Shown here: positions 8,439 to 17,356 of the stretch, piece after piece
How the letters are laid out: each line of letters opens with the position of its first letter
Numbering within the stretch: position 1 is the first letter of the stretch
Assembly: GCA_030148805.1 (NCBI GenBank)
Contig: JASBSS010000001.1
Coordinates: 1-64,000 of the forward strand
Direction of reading: 5' to 3'
DNA: 64,000 bases
From: Thiogranum sp.
Lineage (GTDB): Bacteria > Pseudomonadota > Gammaproteobacteria > DSM-19610
Position numbers and translations under genes: made by a program
The notes under the pieces: generated by a model
Told to the model about the DNA's origin: nothing
The model's database searches: none
What the model saw: the letters and a program-made list of their open reading frames with translations, nothing else

Positions 8439-10082
8439 CTAAGGACCGTACACGGACGGTGCTGTCACCCTGGCGGCTTTGCCGTGAAACCGGCCATCAT
8501 ATTGATAGCTGGTCTGCCGGGCTTGGGGGCTTCCTCCGGCCTCAATCTTATAACCGTACTGACCCTTGGCGTCATAATCTCCGTAAAGCGTTGTCAAATT
8601 GTTTTCCGTTTCACTCAACAGATCATTGGTGTTTGGATCATACTCATAAACGGTATTTCCCGTGCCGCATGTCGAGCAACCCGGGCCATTGACACCGGCT
8701 GTCAGTACCACGCCCAGTTGCACTGTTGTCAGATAAACCGAGGTCTGCCCTAAGCTGTTTGTGACCTCGCGCGTGCCGTCACCGTTATAAACGATGACCA
8801 CTCTTTCTGCCCCCCCTGCATGATAGCTGGCCTGGGCACGCCCACTGAGGTCGTATTCATAAGTCGCGTAGCGCACGCCGCGCTCATCGGTAACGCCCGT
8901 CAACGCGTGCGGATAACTGGCATTTTCATAATGATAGTATCGAACGGGGCTAGTGCTCGGGTCTCCCGGTACGGATTCGGGATAAGTAACTGAAATCAGA
9001 TTGTTGTTGCCATCATAATCATAACGATACGTCATCCCGGCAGCCTCCGTCAGGGTCGCGATCCGCCACGCTGCGTCGTAAGAAAACTGGATGAAATGCC
9101 CAAGCTGATCGGCTACGGTGATCAACCGCCCTGCATTGTCGTAGCTTAGGTCCTGTCGCCAGCCGGCGCTCGAGACGATGCTGCTCAGCCTGCCTTCGGC
9201 CGTATAGTTTTCCTGCTCGTCATCGACGTTGGTATAGGTCCACCCTGTAAGGGCACCGGCACTATCCTTGGACGCACTGAGTTGTCCCACCACATCGCCA
9301 TCTGAAATCCAGTCGTTGTTATTCCAGGTGAAGGGATAGCGTTTTCCATTCGGCCGAGAAACTGTCGCCGTGGAGACCGCGCCATTTTGCGCCAATTGGA
9401 TGGATCGACTGTAGGTGTGCCGCCAGCTGTAACCCAAGGCGCCGGCCCTGCTGTCGAGGCTGTTGTAGTAGCGCGCGAAGCGCAATCCTGATGGGTGGGA
9501 CAAGACATAGTCCACTTCCTTCTGGAGTTTGTTGCCATTTCCCGGATTGATCGGATTGCCCAGACAACAATGCCCGCCGCAGTCGCCAAGATTTTTGGAA
9601 GGCACTGGGTCACCCGTGGGATCGCAAGAGGCCTGCCCAGTGTAGGGCGTGTAACCCTCCGGACAACTCAAGATGGCCGATACCGGCTGCCCATAGGCCG
9701 TGTACCAGCCCCAAGTGCCGTCACAAACTATATTGGGGTTGTACCGTTCTGCGTAAACTTCGCCGTTGGACTGGTCGATTTGGTGCGTGTAATGGGTGTC
9801 AGCCGGAGAACAGTTGCCGTTCCGAGGTTCCAGCTTCACATAGGACCCCGGCCCATTGACCTCTAAGACAACCGGCAAGCGATCGGCTTTAACTTCATCA
9901 AACGAGTCATAGATATAAGGAACGCTATAGATCGGGGATCCCCACTTATAACTCGGAGCAACGGACACGCCGGCTGCGAGAACGGATTGACATAACAGGG
10001 AAAGAACAACGGCTTTAAGAATATGAAAGCAGGGTCTGCGTTTACCAACCGTTGTTAAAGCCTTGCGAGCATAAGCATTCAT
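8439..10082 (-). CDS. Secreted RHS N-half paralogue 1 (promoter-proximal)
   Basis: Intact, 547 residues from ATG 10082, which has an AGGGAG site 8 nt upstream. An upstream in-frame start at 10103 adds 7 residues. The signal peptide is clear (ILKAVVLSLLCQSVLA, cleavage near residue 36). The head is cysteine-bearing. The motif HCCLGNPINPGNGNK at about residues 173-185 marks the start of the RHS region, followed by YD repeats, HALTGVTDERGVRYAT and GPGCSTCGTG. It ends in TAPSVYGP and a stop. It is the first gene of the tandem set. The role is unknown; it is probably one part of an RHS shell that needs a separate C-half. Confidence 0.85.
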   Translation of the reverse strand: MNAYARKALTTVGKRRPCFHILKAVVLSLLCQSVLAAGVSVAPSYKWGSPIYSVPYIYDSFDEVKADRLPVVLEVNGPGSYVKLEPRNGNCSPADTHYTHQIDQSNGEVYAERYNPNIVCDGTWGWYTAYGQPVSAILSCPEGYTPYTGQASCDPTGDPVPSKNLGDCGGHCCLGNPINPGNGNKLQKEVDYVLSHPSGLRFARYYNSLDSRAGALGYSWRHTYSRSIQLAQNGAVSTATVSRPNGKRYPFTWNNNDWISDGDVVGQLSASKDSAGALTGWTYTNVDDEQENYTAEGRLSSIVSSAGWRQDLSYDNAGRLITVADQLGHFIQFSYDAAWRIATLTEAAGMTYRYDYDGNNNLISVTYPESVPGDPSTSPVRYYHYENASYPHALTGVTDERGVRYATYEYDLSGRAQASYHAGGAERVVIVYNGDGTREVTNSLGQTSVYLTTVQLGVVLTAGVNGPGCSTCGTGNTVYEYDPNTNDLLSETENNLTTLYGDYDAKGQYGYKIEAGGSPQARQTSYQYDGRFHGKAARVTAPSVYGP

Positions 10083-10091
10083 AGCCGACTC

Positions 10092-10147
10092 CCTGGCGAT
10101 CACTCGTCACTGAGTTCAGTATATCTACTGCATCGCCAGGAAATCAA
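10092..10147 (-). promoter_or_regulatory. Candidate sigma-70 promoter and inverted repeat for the RHS array
   Basis: On the minus strand there is TTGATT (10142-10147), an 18-nt spacer and TATACT (10118-10123), about 35 nt before the ATG of N-half 1. A perfect 9-bp inverted repeat, CCTGGCGAT (10092-10100) and ATCGCCAGG (10132-10140), brackets the -10 element. Only one arm would lie in the transcript, so it looks more like an operator than a leader hairpin. No binding protein is known. Confidence 0.4.
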
Positions 10148-10218
10148 TACACAGCGCTTCGTATAAACAATAGCCGCCGGCAGAACATCGTCCATTCGCA
10201 GGGCGCCCAGAAGATTGT

Positions 10219-12132
10219 TCAACTCTCAATATACCCCGCCAACCCCCCCACCGTCGGATACTCAAACAAATCCGTAATCGCCACCTTCCCCGGAAAGCTG
10301 CGCTCGATGTCCTCGTGCAGGCTGACCAGGGTGAGCGAGTCGGCGCCCAGTTCGAACAGGTTGCGCTCGGGGGTGATGGCTTGGCCGGGAAAATGTTCGC
10401 GGCACAGTTGCAGCAATTGGCGCGCGGTGGCGGATTGAGGTTCTGCGCCGTCGCTGCCGGCGCAGGTTTGTTCCAGCTCGTGCAACAGGGCAGCGTAGTC
10501 GCCGCGCGCGAAGGCCTCGGCGAGGGCGTAGCGTTGCAGTTTGCCGCTGCTGGTGCGCGGCAGGCGCGCCAGGGGGATGACGGCGTGGGCCTGGACGCCG
10601 GCGGCGGTGGCGAGCGCGGTCTGCACGGCGGCGGCGCGCGTGGCGAACTCCCGCAACCCGCCGCGGTGTTGCAGGCACACCAATAGCCGGTCTTCGGCGT
10701 TGTCGTCGCTGCGCCAGGCGCTCACGGCGACCTTGCCGGGTTGCGCGCAGCCGGCCTCGGTGAGCAGGTGTTCGAGGTCCTGGGGGTAAAGGTTCTGGCC
10801 GGCGGCGAACAACACGTCCTTGGCGCGCCCGCAGATCACCAGCCCCTGGTCGCTGATGAACCCGAGGTCGCCGCTGTCGAGCCAGCCATCGACAAAGGCT
10901 TCATCGGTGGCCTCGCGGTCGTTGAAATAGCCGCGGGTAACGGACGCGCCACGAATCTGTACGTGGCCGACCTGCTGCGGCGCCAGGGCGCGGCCGTGGT
11001 CGTCGGCGATGCGCAGCTCGCAACTGTCGACGGCGGTGCCCAGGGCGACCAGTTCGACTTGACGCGCTGCGCCCTCCCCGACCCGCACGTCATCGCCGGT
11101 GGCCAGCCGGCCCGCGTCCACCCGGAGGCTTTGCACGCCGCGACCGGGCGGCGGAAAGCTCACCGCCAGGCTGGCCTCGGCCAGGCCGTAGACGGGAAAG
11201 AGCGCCTCGGCGCGCAACCCGCGCGCGGCGAGGCGTTGCACGAATTCGCGGCACACGGCCGCCGACACCGGTTCGGCGCCGCAGAACAGCAGGCGTACGC
11301 GACTGAGATCTAGCGCGGTCTCCTCCTCCCCCACGCGCTGCAGGTAATGTTGAAAACCGAAATTGGGCGCGCACAAAAGACTGGCGCCGAGCTCGCCGGC
11401 GCGCCGCAACCACAGCGCCGGGCGGCGGATGAACAGTTCGCTGTCCATCAGCACCTGTTCGAGGCCTAACGACAACGGCACCAGATGAAAGCCGATCAGC
11501 CCCATGTCGTGGCTCAGCGGCATCCAGCTGAAGGTCGCGTCGCGTTCGTCGATGGCGGCGGCGCGCACGATGGCGCGCACGTTGGCCAGCAGGTTGGCGT
11601 GGCTGAGCTGCACGCCCCTGGGCGCGCGCGTCGAGCCGGAGGAGAACTGGATCAACGCCAGGTCGTCGGGCGCCGCCGGGTGCAGGTCGCCCGGCGTCAG
11701 CGCCGCGGCCGGCAGGTCCTCGACCAGCAGCACCCGCTCCGCGAAGTCGTGCAGGTTGTTCTCGGTTTTGCAGCGCAGGTAGAGCTCGCGCTCGCTGAAC
11801 AGCCACGCCGGCTGGATGGCGGCGGCGACGGCGGCCAGCTTGGCGCGCGCGCCGGCCTGCAGGCCGGCGCTCAACGGCACCGGCACCAACCCGCCCAACT
11901 GGCAGGCCCAGAAGGCATCGACGAGCGCGCGATTGTCGCGCACGAATAGCAGCACCCGCTCGCCGGGGCGCACGCCGCGCTGCTGCCACAGCCCCAACAG
12001 CCCGCGCGCGCGTTGCAACAGGTCGGCGTAGGTTAGGCGGCTTTCGCGCCCGCCGCCTTGCAGGTAGCGCACGCCGTGGGGCGATTGCGCGGCGCGCGGC
12101 AACAGATCGGCGAGCACCCGCGCTTCAGTCAT
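10219..12132 (-). CDS. Fatty acyl-AMP ligase fused to an acyl carrier domain
   Basis: 637 residues. Residues ~1-560 form an adenylate-forming enzyme: IQFSSGSTRAPRG (about 161-173) is the AMP/ATP P-loop, WMPLSHDMGLIG is typical of FAAL/FadD32-like ligases, YGLAEASLAV and DSGDLGFI are core motifs, and RTSSGKLQR carries the catalytic lysine. Residues ~565-637 form a carrier domain with phosphopantetheine serine S599 in LGADSLTL. It should activate a fatty acid as acyl-AMP and load it onto its own carrier arm. Whether it is a FAAL rather than an acyl-CoA synthetase rests on the carrier fusion and the motif style. It overlaps the P450 gene by 8 bp, which implies coupled expression. Confidence 0.85.
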   Translation of the reverse strand: MTEARVLADLLPRAAQSPHGVRYLQGGGRESRLTYADLLQRARGLLGLWQQRGVRPGERVLLFVRDNRALVDAFWACQLGGLVPVPLSAGLQAGARAKLAAVAAAIQPAWLFSERELYLRCKTENNLHDFAERVLLVEDLPAAALTPGDLHPAAPDDLALIQFSSGSTRAPRGVQLSHANLLANVRAIVRAAAIDERDATFSWMPLSHDMGLIGFHLVPLSLGLEQVLMDSELFIRRPALWLRRAGELGASLLCAPNFGFQHYLQRVGEEETALDLSRVRLLFCGAEPVSAAVCREFVQRLAARGLRAEALFPVYGLAEASLAVSFPPPGRGVQSLRVDAGRLATGDDVRVGEGAARQVELVALGTAVDSCELRIADDHGRALAPQQVGHVQIRGASVTRGYFNDREATDEAFVDGWLDSGDLGFISDQGLVICGRAKDVLFAAGQNLYPQDLEHLLTEAGCAQPGKVAVSAWRSDDNAEDRLLVCLQHRGGLREFATRAAAVQTALATAAGVQAHAVIPLARLPRTSSGKLQRYALAEAFARGDYAALLHELEQTCAGSDGAEPQSATARQLLQLCREHFPGQAITPERNLFELGADSLTLVSLHEDIERSFPGKVAITDLFEYPTVGGLAGYIES

Positions 12133-13411
12133 CGCACACCTCGAAGCGCAGCCACAGCGGCGCGCGCGGGCGCAGGTTCACCTCGGCCTCCAACGCTGGG
12201 GCCGCGTCGGTCGGTGCCAGCGGCCGCAAGTGGCGCGCCACCTGCGCCACGTGGATGAGCATCTCGGCCATGGCGAAACCCTCGCCGATGCAATGGCGCG
12301 GCCCGGCGGAGAACGGCAGATAACTGTAACGCGCGCGGCCCGCCTCGGCCTCGGCGGTGAAGCGTTCGGGACGAAACGCCTCGGGTGCGTCCCAGTGATC
12401 CGGGTGGCGGTGAAGCAGCCAGCTGCAGATGAAGACATCGCTGCCCGCGGGCAGATGATACCCGCCCAGGGTGTCGTCGTGCACCGCCCGGCGGGTGTAC
12501 AGCCAACCGGGGGGATACAGCCGCAGCGCTTCCTTGACGATCCGCGCCACCGGTTGCCACCGGGCCAGTTGTTCGCGGCCCGGCACGGTGTCGAGATCCA
12601 GATCGCGCAGGTCCACGCGCAGACGCGCGCAAACCTGCGGGTGGGTGGCCAGCAGGTACCACACCCAGTTGAGCGAGGCGGCGGTGGTCTCGTGGCCGGC
12701 GACAATCAGGGTGAGCACTTCGTCGACCAGCGCCTTGTCGTCCATCGGGCCGCTGGCGCCGCGCCGCGCCCGCAGGCAATGGCTGAGCAGGTCGGGCGGG
12801 AAACGCCGCTCGCGCCGACGGCGCGCGGCCAGTTCGCGGATCTGTGCGCCCAGGGCGCGAAAGCGTACCGCGAATTGCAAATCGCGCTGCGATTGCTCGC
12901 TCACCAGCGCGAAAGCCGGTTGGCCGGCGGCGTCGCGCAGGTCGTCCAGGTCTTCGGAAAACAGCGCCTGCAACACCGCCGTCAAGGTGCTCGTGCTCAC
13001 CTCGGCAGTCACGTTCACGCGCTCGCCGGCGCGCGCGGCCTGTTGCCAGCGCGCACTCAGCGCAAGCGCCTGGGTATGGAATCCGCGCAGATAGGCGCCC
13101 AGCGCCGCCTGCTGGAAGGCCGGCTGCAACAAGCGTCGCTGCCCCCGCCAGTGCGCGCCCTCGCCCGCCATCAGGCCGTCGCCGAGCAACACCCGCACCC
13201 GCTCGATGCCCACGCCCTTGACGTAGTTGCGGTGGTTGGACACGAGAATACGGCGGATCAGGGCGGGGTCGGTCACCAGCCAGGTGGCGGCCGCGCGCGA
13301 GGCGGCCGGCACGCGCACGCAATCGCCATACTGTTGCCACAGGGCGTGCAGGCGTTGCAGTTTGTCGGCGCCGGTCTCCAGATCGCAGGGTGCCGACGGC
13401 CCCGGCGGCAC
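12125..13411 (-). CDS. Cytochrome P450
   Basis: 428 residues and soluble, with no membrane anchor, as is usual for bacterial P450s. It has the oxygen-activating I-helix motif AGHETT (238-243), the K-helix ExxR (EALR, 294-297), a PERF segment (around 348-351) and the heme loop FSAGPRHCIG with Cys374 as thiolate ligand. The start is GTG 13411, giving VPPGPSAP. The gene follows the CDGSH gene by about 24 nt in the same frame and overlaps the acyl-AMP ligase gene. By analogy with P450s acting on carrier-bound acyl chains, it may hydroxylate the acyl group on the neighbouring ligase's carrier domain; this is inference. Confidence 0.9.
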   Translation of the reverse strand: MPPGPSAPCDLETGADKLQRLHALWQQYGDCVRVPAASRAAATWLVTDPALIRRILVSNHRNYVKGVGIERVRVLLGDGLMAGEGAHWRGQRRLLQPAFQQAALGAYLRGFHTQALALSARWQQAARAGERVNVTAEVSTSTLTAVLQALFSEDLDDLRDAAGQPAFALVSEQSQRDLQFAVRFRALGAQIRELAARRRRERRFPPDLLSHCLRARRGASGPMDDKALVDEVLTLIVAGHETTAASLNWVWYLLATHPQVCARLRVDLRDLDLDTVPGREQLARWQPVARIVKEALRLYPPGWLYTRRAVHDDTLGGYHLPAGSDVFICSWLLHRHPDHWDAPEAFRPERFTAEAEAGRARYSYLPFSAGPRHCIGEGFAMAEMLIHVAQVARHLRPLAPTDAAPALEAEVNLRPRAPLWLRFEVCDD

Positions 13412-13435
13412 ACGCTCGGCGGGAGCGGGAATGGC

Positions 13436-13852
13436 TTAGCCCTCGAAGCCGACGCGCTTGTGGCTGCCGTCGCAGAAAGGCTTGTTGGCCGAATGGCCGC
13501 AGCGGCACAGGCCGGCCTTGTTGCGGGTGGCCGCGCAACTGCCGTCGGCGCGCAGGATGCGCATCGGGCCGCTGGCCACCAGCATGGCGTTGGGCCGCAC
13601 CCGCAGGCGCAGCGGCCCGCCGTCGGCCTCCAATTCGTCGGATTTCAGATCCTGCATCATGCCGTCGTGCGCAAAGCCCGCCTCGCGGTGGCTGCCGTCG
13701 CAGAAGGGCTTGTTGCCGGAATGGCCACAGCGGCACAACACCAGGTCGGCGCCTTTCTCCAGCAGGTGTTCCCCGGCGTCGTAGACCTCGACTTCGCCTG
13801 TACACAGCAGCGGTCCATCGGCCCTGACTTTAATGTCGTTCGTCTCGTCCAA
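13436..13852 (-). CDS. Double-CDGSH iron-sulfur protein
   Basis: 138 residues from TTG 13852, chosen for its GGAAGGA site directly upstream and because domain homology starts at IKVRADGPLLCTGEVEVYDAG. Longer starts at 13906 or 13912 lack a good site. Two copies of the CDGSH iron-binding motif are present (CRCGHSGNKPFCDGSH and CRCGHSANKPFCDGSH), each expected to bind one [2Fe-2S] cluster through three Cys and one His. It is first in a three-gene cluster with a P450 and an acyl-AMP ligase, so an electron-transfer role toward the P450 is possible. CDGSH proteins are not established P450 redox partners. Confidence 0.85.
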   Translation of the reverse strand: MDETNDIKVRADGPLLCTGEVEVYDAGEHLLEKGADLVLCRCGHSGNKPFCDGSHREAGFAHDGMMQDLKSDELEADGGPLRLRVRPNAMLVASGPMRILRADGSCAATRNKAGLCRCGHSANKPFCDGSHKRVGFEG

Positions 13853-14143
13853 CTTTCCTTCCCTTTGTTCTTGCGGAAATTCACAGCCGCCGCTGATTGG
13901 GCGCACCGCCAAAGATCTAAAGGTCTAAAGGATACACCAAGCGGCGGCAGGAGGTTAAATCGACCTGCTGTCTTTTTCGGGCGGCACGCTTAATTGTACG
14001 CCATGTGCTCGTCGTCGATCTTGCTCGCGCGCTCACGCTTTAGTGTATCCTGCTTGTCGCCGGCGCTTGCGGTTCCCGCCCACGAGCGGGTTGTCAAGCA
14101 TGGCGGCACCGGGTGTGGGCGACTTTGTGTTGGAGCAACCCCT
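13853..14143. other. Divergent intergenic region
   Basis: The 291-bp spacer between the divergently read CDGSH gene and the proton ATPase probably holds promoters for both, but no convincing -35/-10 pair was identified. It contains an 8-bp tandem duplication TCTAAAGG (13916-13931). No RNA gene was recognised. Confidence 0.4.
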
Positions 14144-16579
14144 ATGGCACGGCCAACGGTATCCGATACGTTCGAAGGCATGAAACTGGACGCGATCCTT
14201 AAACGGCTCGACACCGGTGCGCAAGGCTTAACGGGCGATGAGGCCCGGCGACGGCTGGATCAGTACGGACCCAATGCGCTGGAGGAAAAAAAGTCCAACC
14301 CTCTTAGGGCGTTTCTGGGCTACTTCTGGGGCCCCATTCCCTGGATGATCGAAATCGCCGCCGTCCTCTCGGCCCTCGTCCGGCATTGGACAGACCTGGC
14401 CATTATCGGGGTACTGCTGATCTTCAATGCCGTCGTCGGGTTCTACCAGGAGTACCAGGCGGGCAATGCCATCGACGCCTTGAAGCGACATCTCGCCCTC
14501 AACGCACGCGTGCTGCGCGATGGCATCTGGAAGCAAATCCCCGCACCTGAACTGGTACCCGGAGATATCATCAGGCTGAGGCTCGGCGATGTGGTGCCGG
14601 CCGACGTGACGCTGAGCGACGGAGACTATCTCAGCCTGGATCAGTCCAGCCTCACGGGCGAGTCCTTACCGGTCGACAAAGAGGTCGGCGGGCTCGCCTA
14701 TTCGGGCTCGGTGGTCAAACAGGGCGAGATGTCTGGCGTGGTCACGGCCACCGGCGGCGATACTTATTTCGGCCATACGGCGAGCCTGGTGGCCGCGGCA
14801 AAGAAGGTGTCCCACTTCCAGCGCGCGGTTCTGAGCATCGGAAACTATCTGATCTACCTAACACTGGCATTGGTTGGTGTCCTGGTGGTGGTGCTGCTGC
14901 AACGAGGCGAACCCTGGCTCGCGGTGGCCCAGTTTGCCCTCATCCTTACGGTGGCCGCCGTTCCCGTGGCCATGCCGGCGGTATTGTCGGTCACCCTCGC
15001 GGTCGGCGCGGTAACGCTGTCGAAGATGAAGACCGTCGTCTCGCGTCTGGAGTCCATAGAAGAAATGGCCGGCATCGACGTCTTGTGCTGCGACAAGACG
15101 GGTACGCTGACCCAAAACCGGTTGCGCCTCGGTGAACCTTACGCAGTCGAAGGTGTCACCCGCGCGCAGGTCGTTCTCGCCGCCGCCCTCGCCTCGCGCG
15201 AGGAGGACGCCGATGCCATCGATACGGCGGTGCTTGGCGGGTCGCCGGCCCAGGAAGCGCGAAAGCACTATACCCGGGAGCACTTCAGTCCCTTCGATCC
15301 GGTGGGTAAACGAACCGAAGCGCAAATCACTGGCCCCGACGGCGAGCCATTCACCGTCACCAAAGGCGCACCGCAGATCGTTCTGGCGTTGAGCGAGGCG
15401 CCGGATGCGATCAAGGCGCAAATGCAACACAAGGTGGACGAACTGGCGGCCGGGGGCTATCGCACCCTGGCGGTCGCGCGCCGCGATGGTGACCAGCCCT
15501 GGCGCCTGCTGGGCCTGCTACCGTTGCACGATCCTCCCCGAGAGGACGCCGCCGGGACCCTCGCAGAGGCCGAAAAACACGGTGTCAGGGTTAAGATGGT
15601 GACCGGAGACAACCTCGCCATCGCGCGCGAGATCGCGGGTAAACTGGGCATGGGGAAACGCATTCTGCCGGCGGCTGAACTGTCGCAGGAAGACACGCGG
15701 GCGATAGCGCCACGGGATGCCGAAAAGATCGAACAGGCCGATGGTTTCGCCCAGGTTTATCCACAACACAAATTCCACATCGTACGGGCGTTGCAAGCGC
15801 GCGATCACATTGTCGGCATGACCGGCGACGGCGTCAACGACGCGCCAGCGCTGAAACAGGCCGACGTGGGTATTGCGGTATCCGGGGCCACCGATGCGGC
15901 ACGGGCCGCGGCCGACCTGATACTGACCGCCCCCGGGCTTTCCGTCATCGTGCGCGCCGTGGAGCAGGCGCGCAAGATCTTCGAACGCATGAACTCCTAC
16001 GCGGTCTATCGTATCACCGAAACCATCCGGATCGTGGTCTTCCTGGTGCTGGCCATGCTGGTCTACGATTTCTATCCCATAACCGCGGTGATGATCATCC
16101 TGTTGGCCTTGCTGAACGATCTGCCCATCATGGCCATCGCTTATGACAATACCTGGCTGGACCCCCAACCGGTGCGCTGGGAGATGCGGCGGGTGTTGAC
16201 GGTGGCGTCGGTGCTCGGCGGTATCGGTGTGATCGAAACTTTCGCCCTGCTGGCCATCGCCAAAGCCTGGCTGGGCCTGCCCGAGGCGCAACTGCAATCG
16301 GTCGTTTTCCTGAAACTGGCGGTCGCCGGCCACCTGACGCTGTTTGTGGCACGCACCAGAGGGCCGTTTTTCGCGCCCCCCTACCCCTCGCCGATTCTAC
16401 TGACCGCCGTGGTCGGCACCCAGACGGTCGCGGCCATGATCGTCGGCTTCGGTTGGTATGTCGCGCCTATACCGTGGAGCGCCATCGGCTTGATCTGGCT
16501 GTACTGTCTGGTCTGGATCGTGATCGAAGACGCGGCCAAGCTCGCGACTTACCGATACGGGAAACGGGTTCAACGTTGA
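14144..16579 (+). CDS. Plasma-membrane proton-efflux P-type ATPase (P3A)
   Basis: 811 residues from ATG 14144 (GGAG 8 nt upstream). The open frame extends to 13994, but the upstream part has no homology. It has an N-terminal cation-ATPase domain, the LTGES phosphatase loop, the phosphorylated aspartate D317 in DKTGTLTQ, and the hinge [19 protein letters not shown]. Hydrophobic segments sit near residues 65-110, 230-290 and 620-800. Sequence and length match the fungal/archaeal PMA1-type H+ pump subfamily found in some bacteria, rather than Ca2+ or heavy-metal pumps (no CPC motif). It would expel protons at the cost of ATP, in acid or energy stress. It stands alone, convergent with msrA. Confidence 0.88.
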   Translation: MARPTVSDTFEGMKLDAILKRLDTGAQGLTGDEARRRLDQYGPNALEEKKSNPLRAFLGYFWGPIPWMIEIAAVLSALVRHWTDLAIIGVLLIFNAVVGFYQEYQAGNAIDALKRHLALNARVLRDGIWKQIPAPELVPGDIIRLRLGDVVPADVTLSDGDYLSLDQSSLTGESLPVDKEVGGLAYSGSVVKQGEMSGVVTATGGDTYFGHTASLVAAAKKVSHFQRAVLSIGNYLIYLTLALVGVLVVVLLQRGEPWLAVAQFALILTVAAVPVAMPAVLSVTLAVGAVTLSKMKTVVSRLESIEEMAGIDVLCCDKTGTLTQNRLRLGEPYAVEGVTRAQVVLAAALASREEDADAIDTAVLGGSPAQEARKHYTREHFSPFDPVGKRTEAQITGPDGEPFTVTKGAPQIVLALSEAPDAIKAQMQHKVDELAAGGYRTLAVARRDGDQPWRLLGLLPLHDPPREDAAGTLAEAEKHGVRVKMVTGDNLAIAREIAGKLGMGKRILPAAELSQEDTRAIAPRDAEKIEQADGFAQVYPQHKFHIVRALQARDHIVGMTGDGVNDAPALKQADVGIAVSGATDAARAAADLILTAPGLSVIVRAVEQARKIFERMNSYAVYRITETIRIVVFLVLAMLVYDFYPITAVMIILLALLNDLPIMAIAYDNTWLDPQPVRWEMRRVLTVASVLGGIGVIETFALLAIAKAWLGLPEAQLQSVVFLKLAVAGHLTLFVARTRGPFFAPPYPSPILLTAVVGTQTVAAMIVGFGWYVAPIPWSAIGLIWLYCLVWIVIEDAAKLATYRYGKRVQR

Positions 16580-16629
16580 CGTCAGCGGGCACTGTATCAA
16601 GAACATGGCCGGTGGCGGGCCAGCGACCC

Positions 16630-17274
16630 CTAGGCGTCGATCAATCCGCAGGCCACGCCGGTGCCGCCCATACCGCAATAGCCGCCGGGGTTTTTCGCCA
16701 GATACTGCTGGTGGTAGTCCTCGGCGTAATAGAAGGTCGGCGCCGGTTCGATCTCAGTGGTGATGCGGCCGAAGCCGCGGGCCACCACCAGGCGGTCCTG
16801 ATAATGTTGCAGGCTGTCCCGTGCCTGCTCGTGCTGTGCATCGGAAAAGGTATAGATCCCGGAGCGGTACTGGGTGCCGACATCGTTGCCCTGGCGCATG
16901 CCCTGGGTGGGGTCGTGGCCTTCCCAGAAGGCGTTCAACAACTGTTGATAGCCCACCTGCGCCGGGTCGAAGACCACCAGCACCACTTCGTTGTGTCCGG
17001 TCATGCCGCTGCACACTTCGCGATAGGTGGGGTTCGGCGTATGGCCGCCGGCGTAACCCACGGCGGTGGTGAAGACCCCGGCGCGCTGCCAGAACAGCCG
17101 CTCGGCACCCCAGAAGCAGCCCATGCCGAACAGCGCCTGTTGCAGCCCGGCGGGAAACGGCGGCTGCAGGGGGTTGCCGTTGACGAAATGCCGCTCGGGC
17201 ACCGGCATGGGGGTGTCGCGCCCGGGCAGCGCCTGCCCGGGGGTCGGCATCTGCACGCTTTTGTGCCTGAACAT
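16630..17274 (-). CDS. msrA: Peptide-methionine (S)-S-oxide reductase MsrA
   Basis: 214 residues from ATG 17274 with GGAGG 6 nt upstream; the frame runs further up without homology. The catalytic motif GCFWGAE carries Cys53, followed by [18 protein letters not shown] and HNEVV, all MsrA signatures. The C-terminal [12 protein letters not shown] holds the resolving cysteines. It reduces methionine-S-sulfoxide in proteins using thioredoxin. It is divergent from the thioredoxin-HEAT gene, with an 82-bp shared promoter region, which suggests a common redox theme. Confidence 0.95.
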   Translation of the reverse strand: MFRHKSVQMPTPGQALPGRDTPMPVPERHFVNGNPLQPPFPAGLQQALFGMGCFWGAERLFWQRAGVFTTAVGYAGGHTPNPTYREVCSGMTGHNEVVLVVFDPAQVGYQQLLNAFWEGHDPTQGMRQGNDVGTQYRSGIYTFSDAQHEQARDSLQHYQDRLVVARGFGRITTEIEPAPTFYYAEDYHQQYLAKNPGGYCGMGGTGVACGLIDA

Positions 17275-17356
17275 GGTTCGCCTCCGCCCATCGCCCCGGC
17301 CACATGCCCGGCGGCGATCGGTTATAGTGATAAGCAGGCTCCCATGGTAATGACTC

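Noticed and set aside
1-10082. One ordinary full-length RHS gene broken by sequencing errors
   Set aside because: The N-halves each have their own signal peptide and ribosome site, and the C-half has its own signal peptide, so errors alone cannot explain the layout, although single frameshifts may still be errors.
12230-13993. 587-residue plus-strand reading frame over the P450 and CDGSH genes
   Set aside because: It is the reverse of two well-supported genes and has no recognisable domain.
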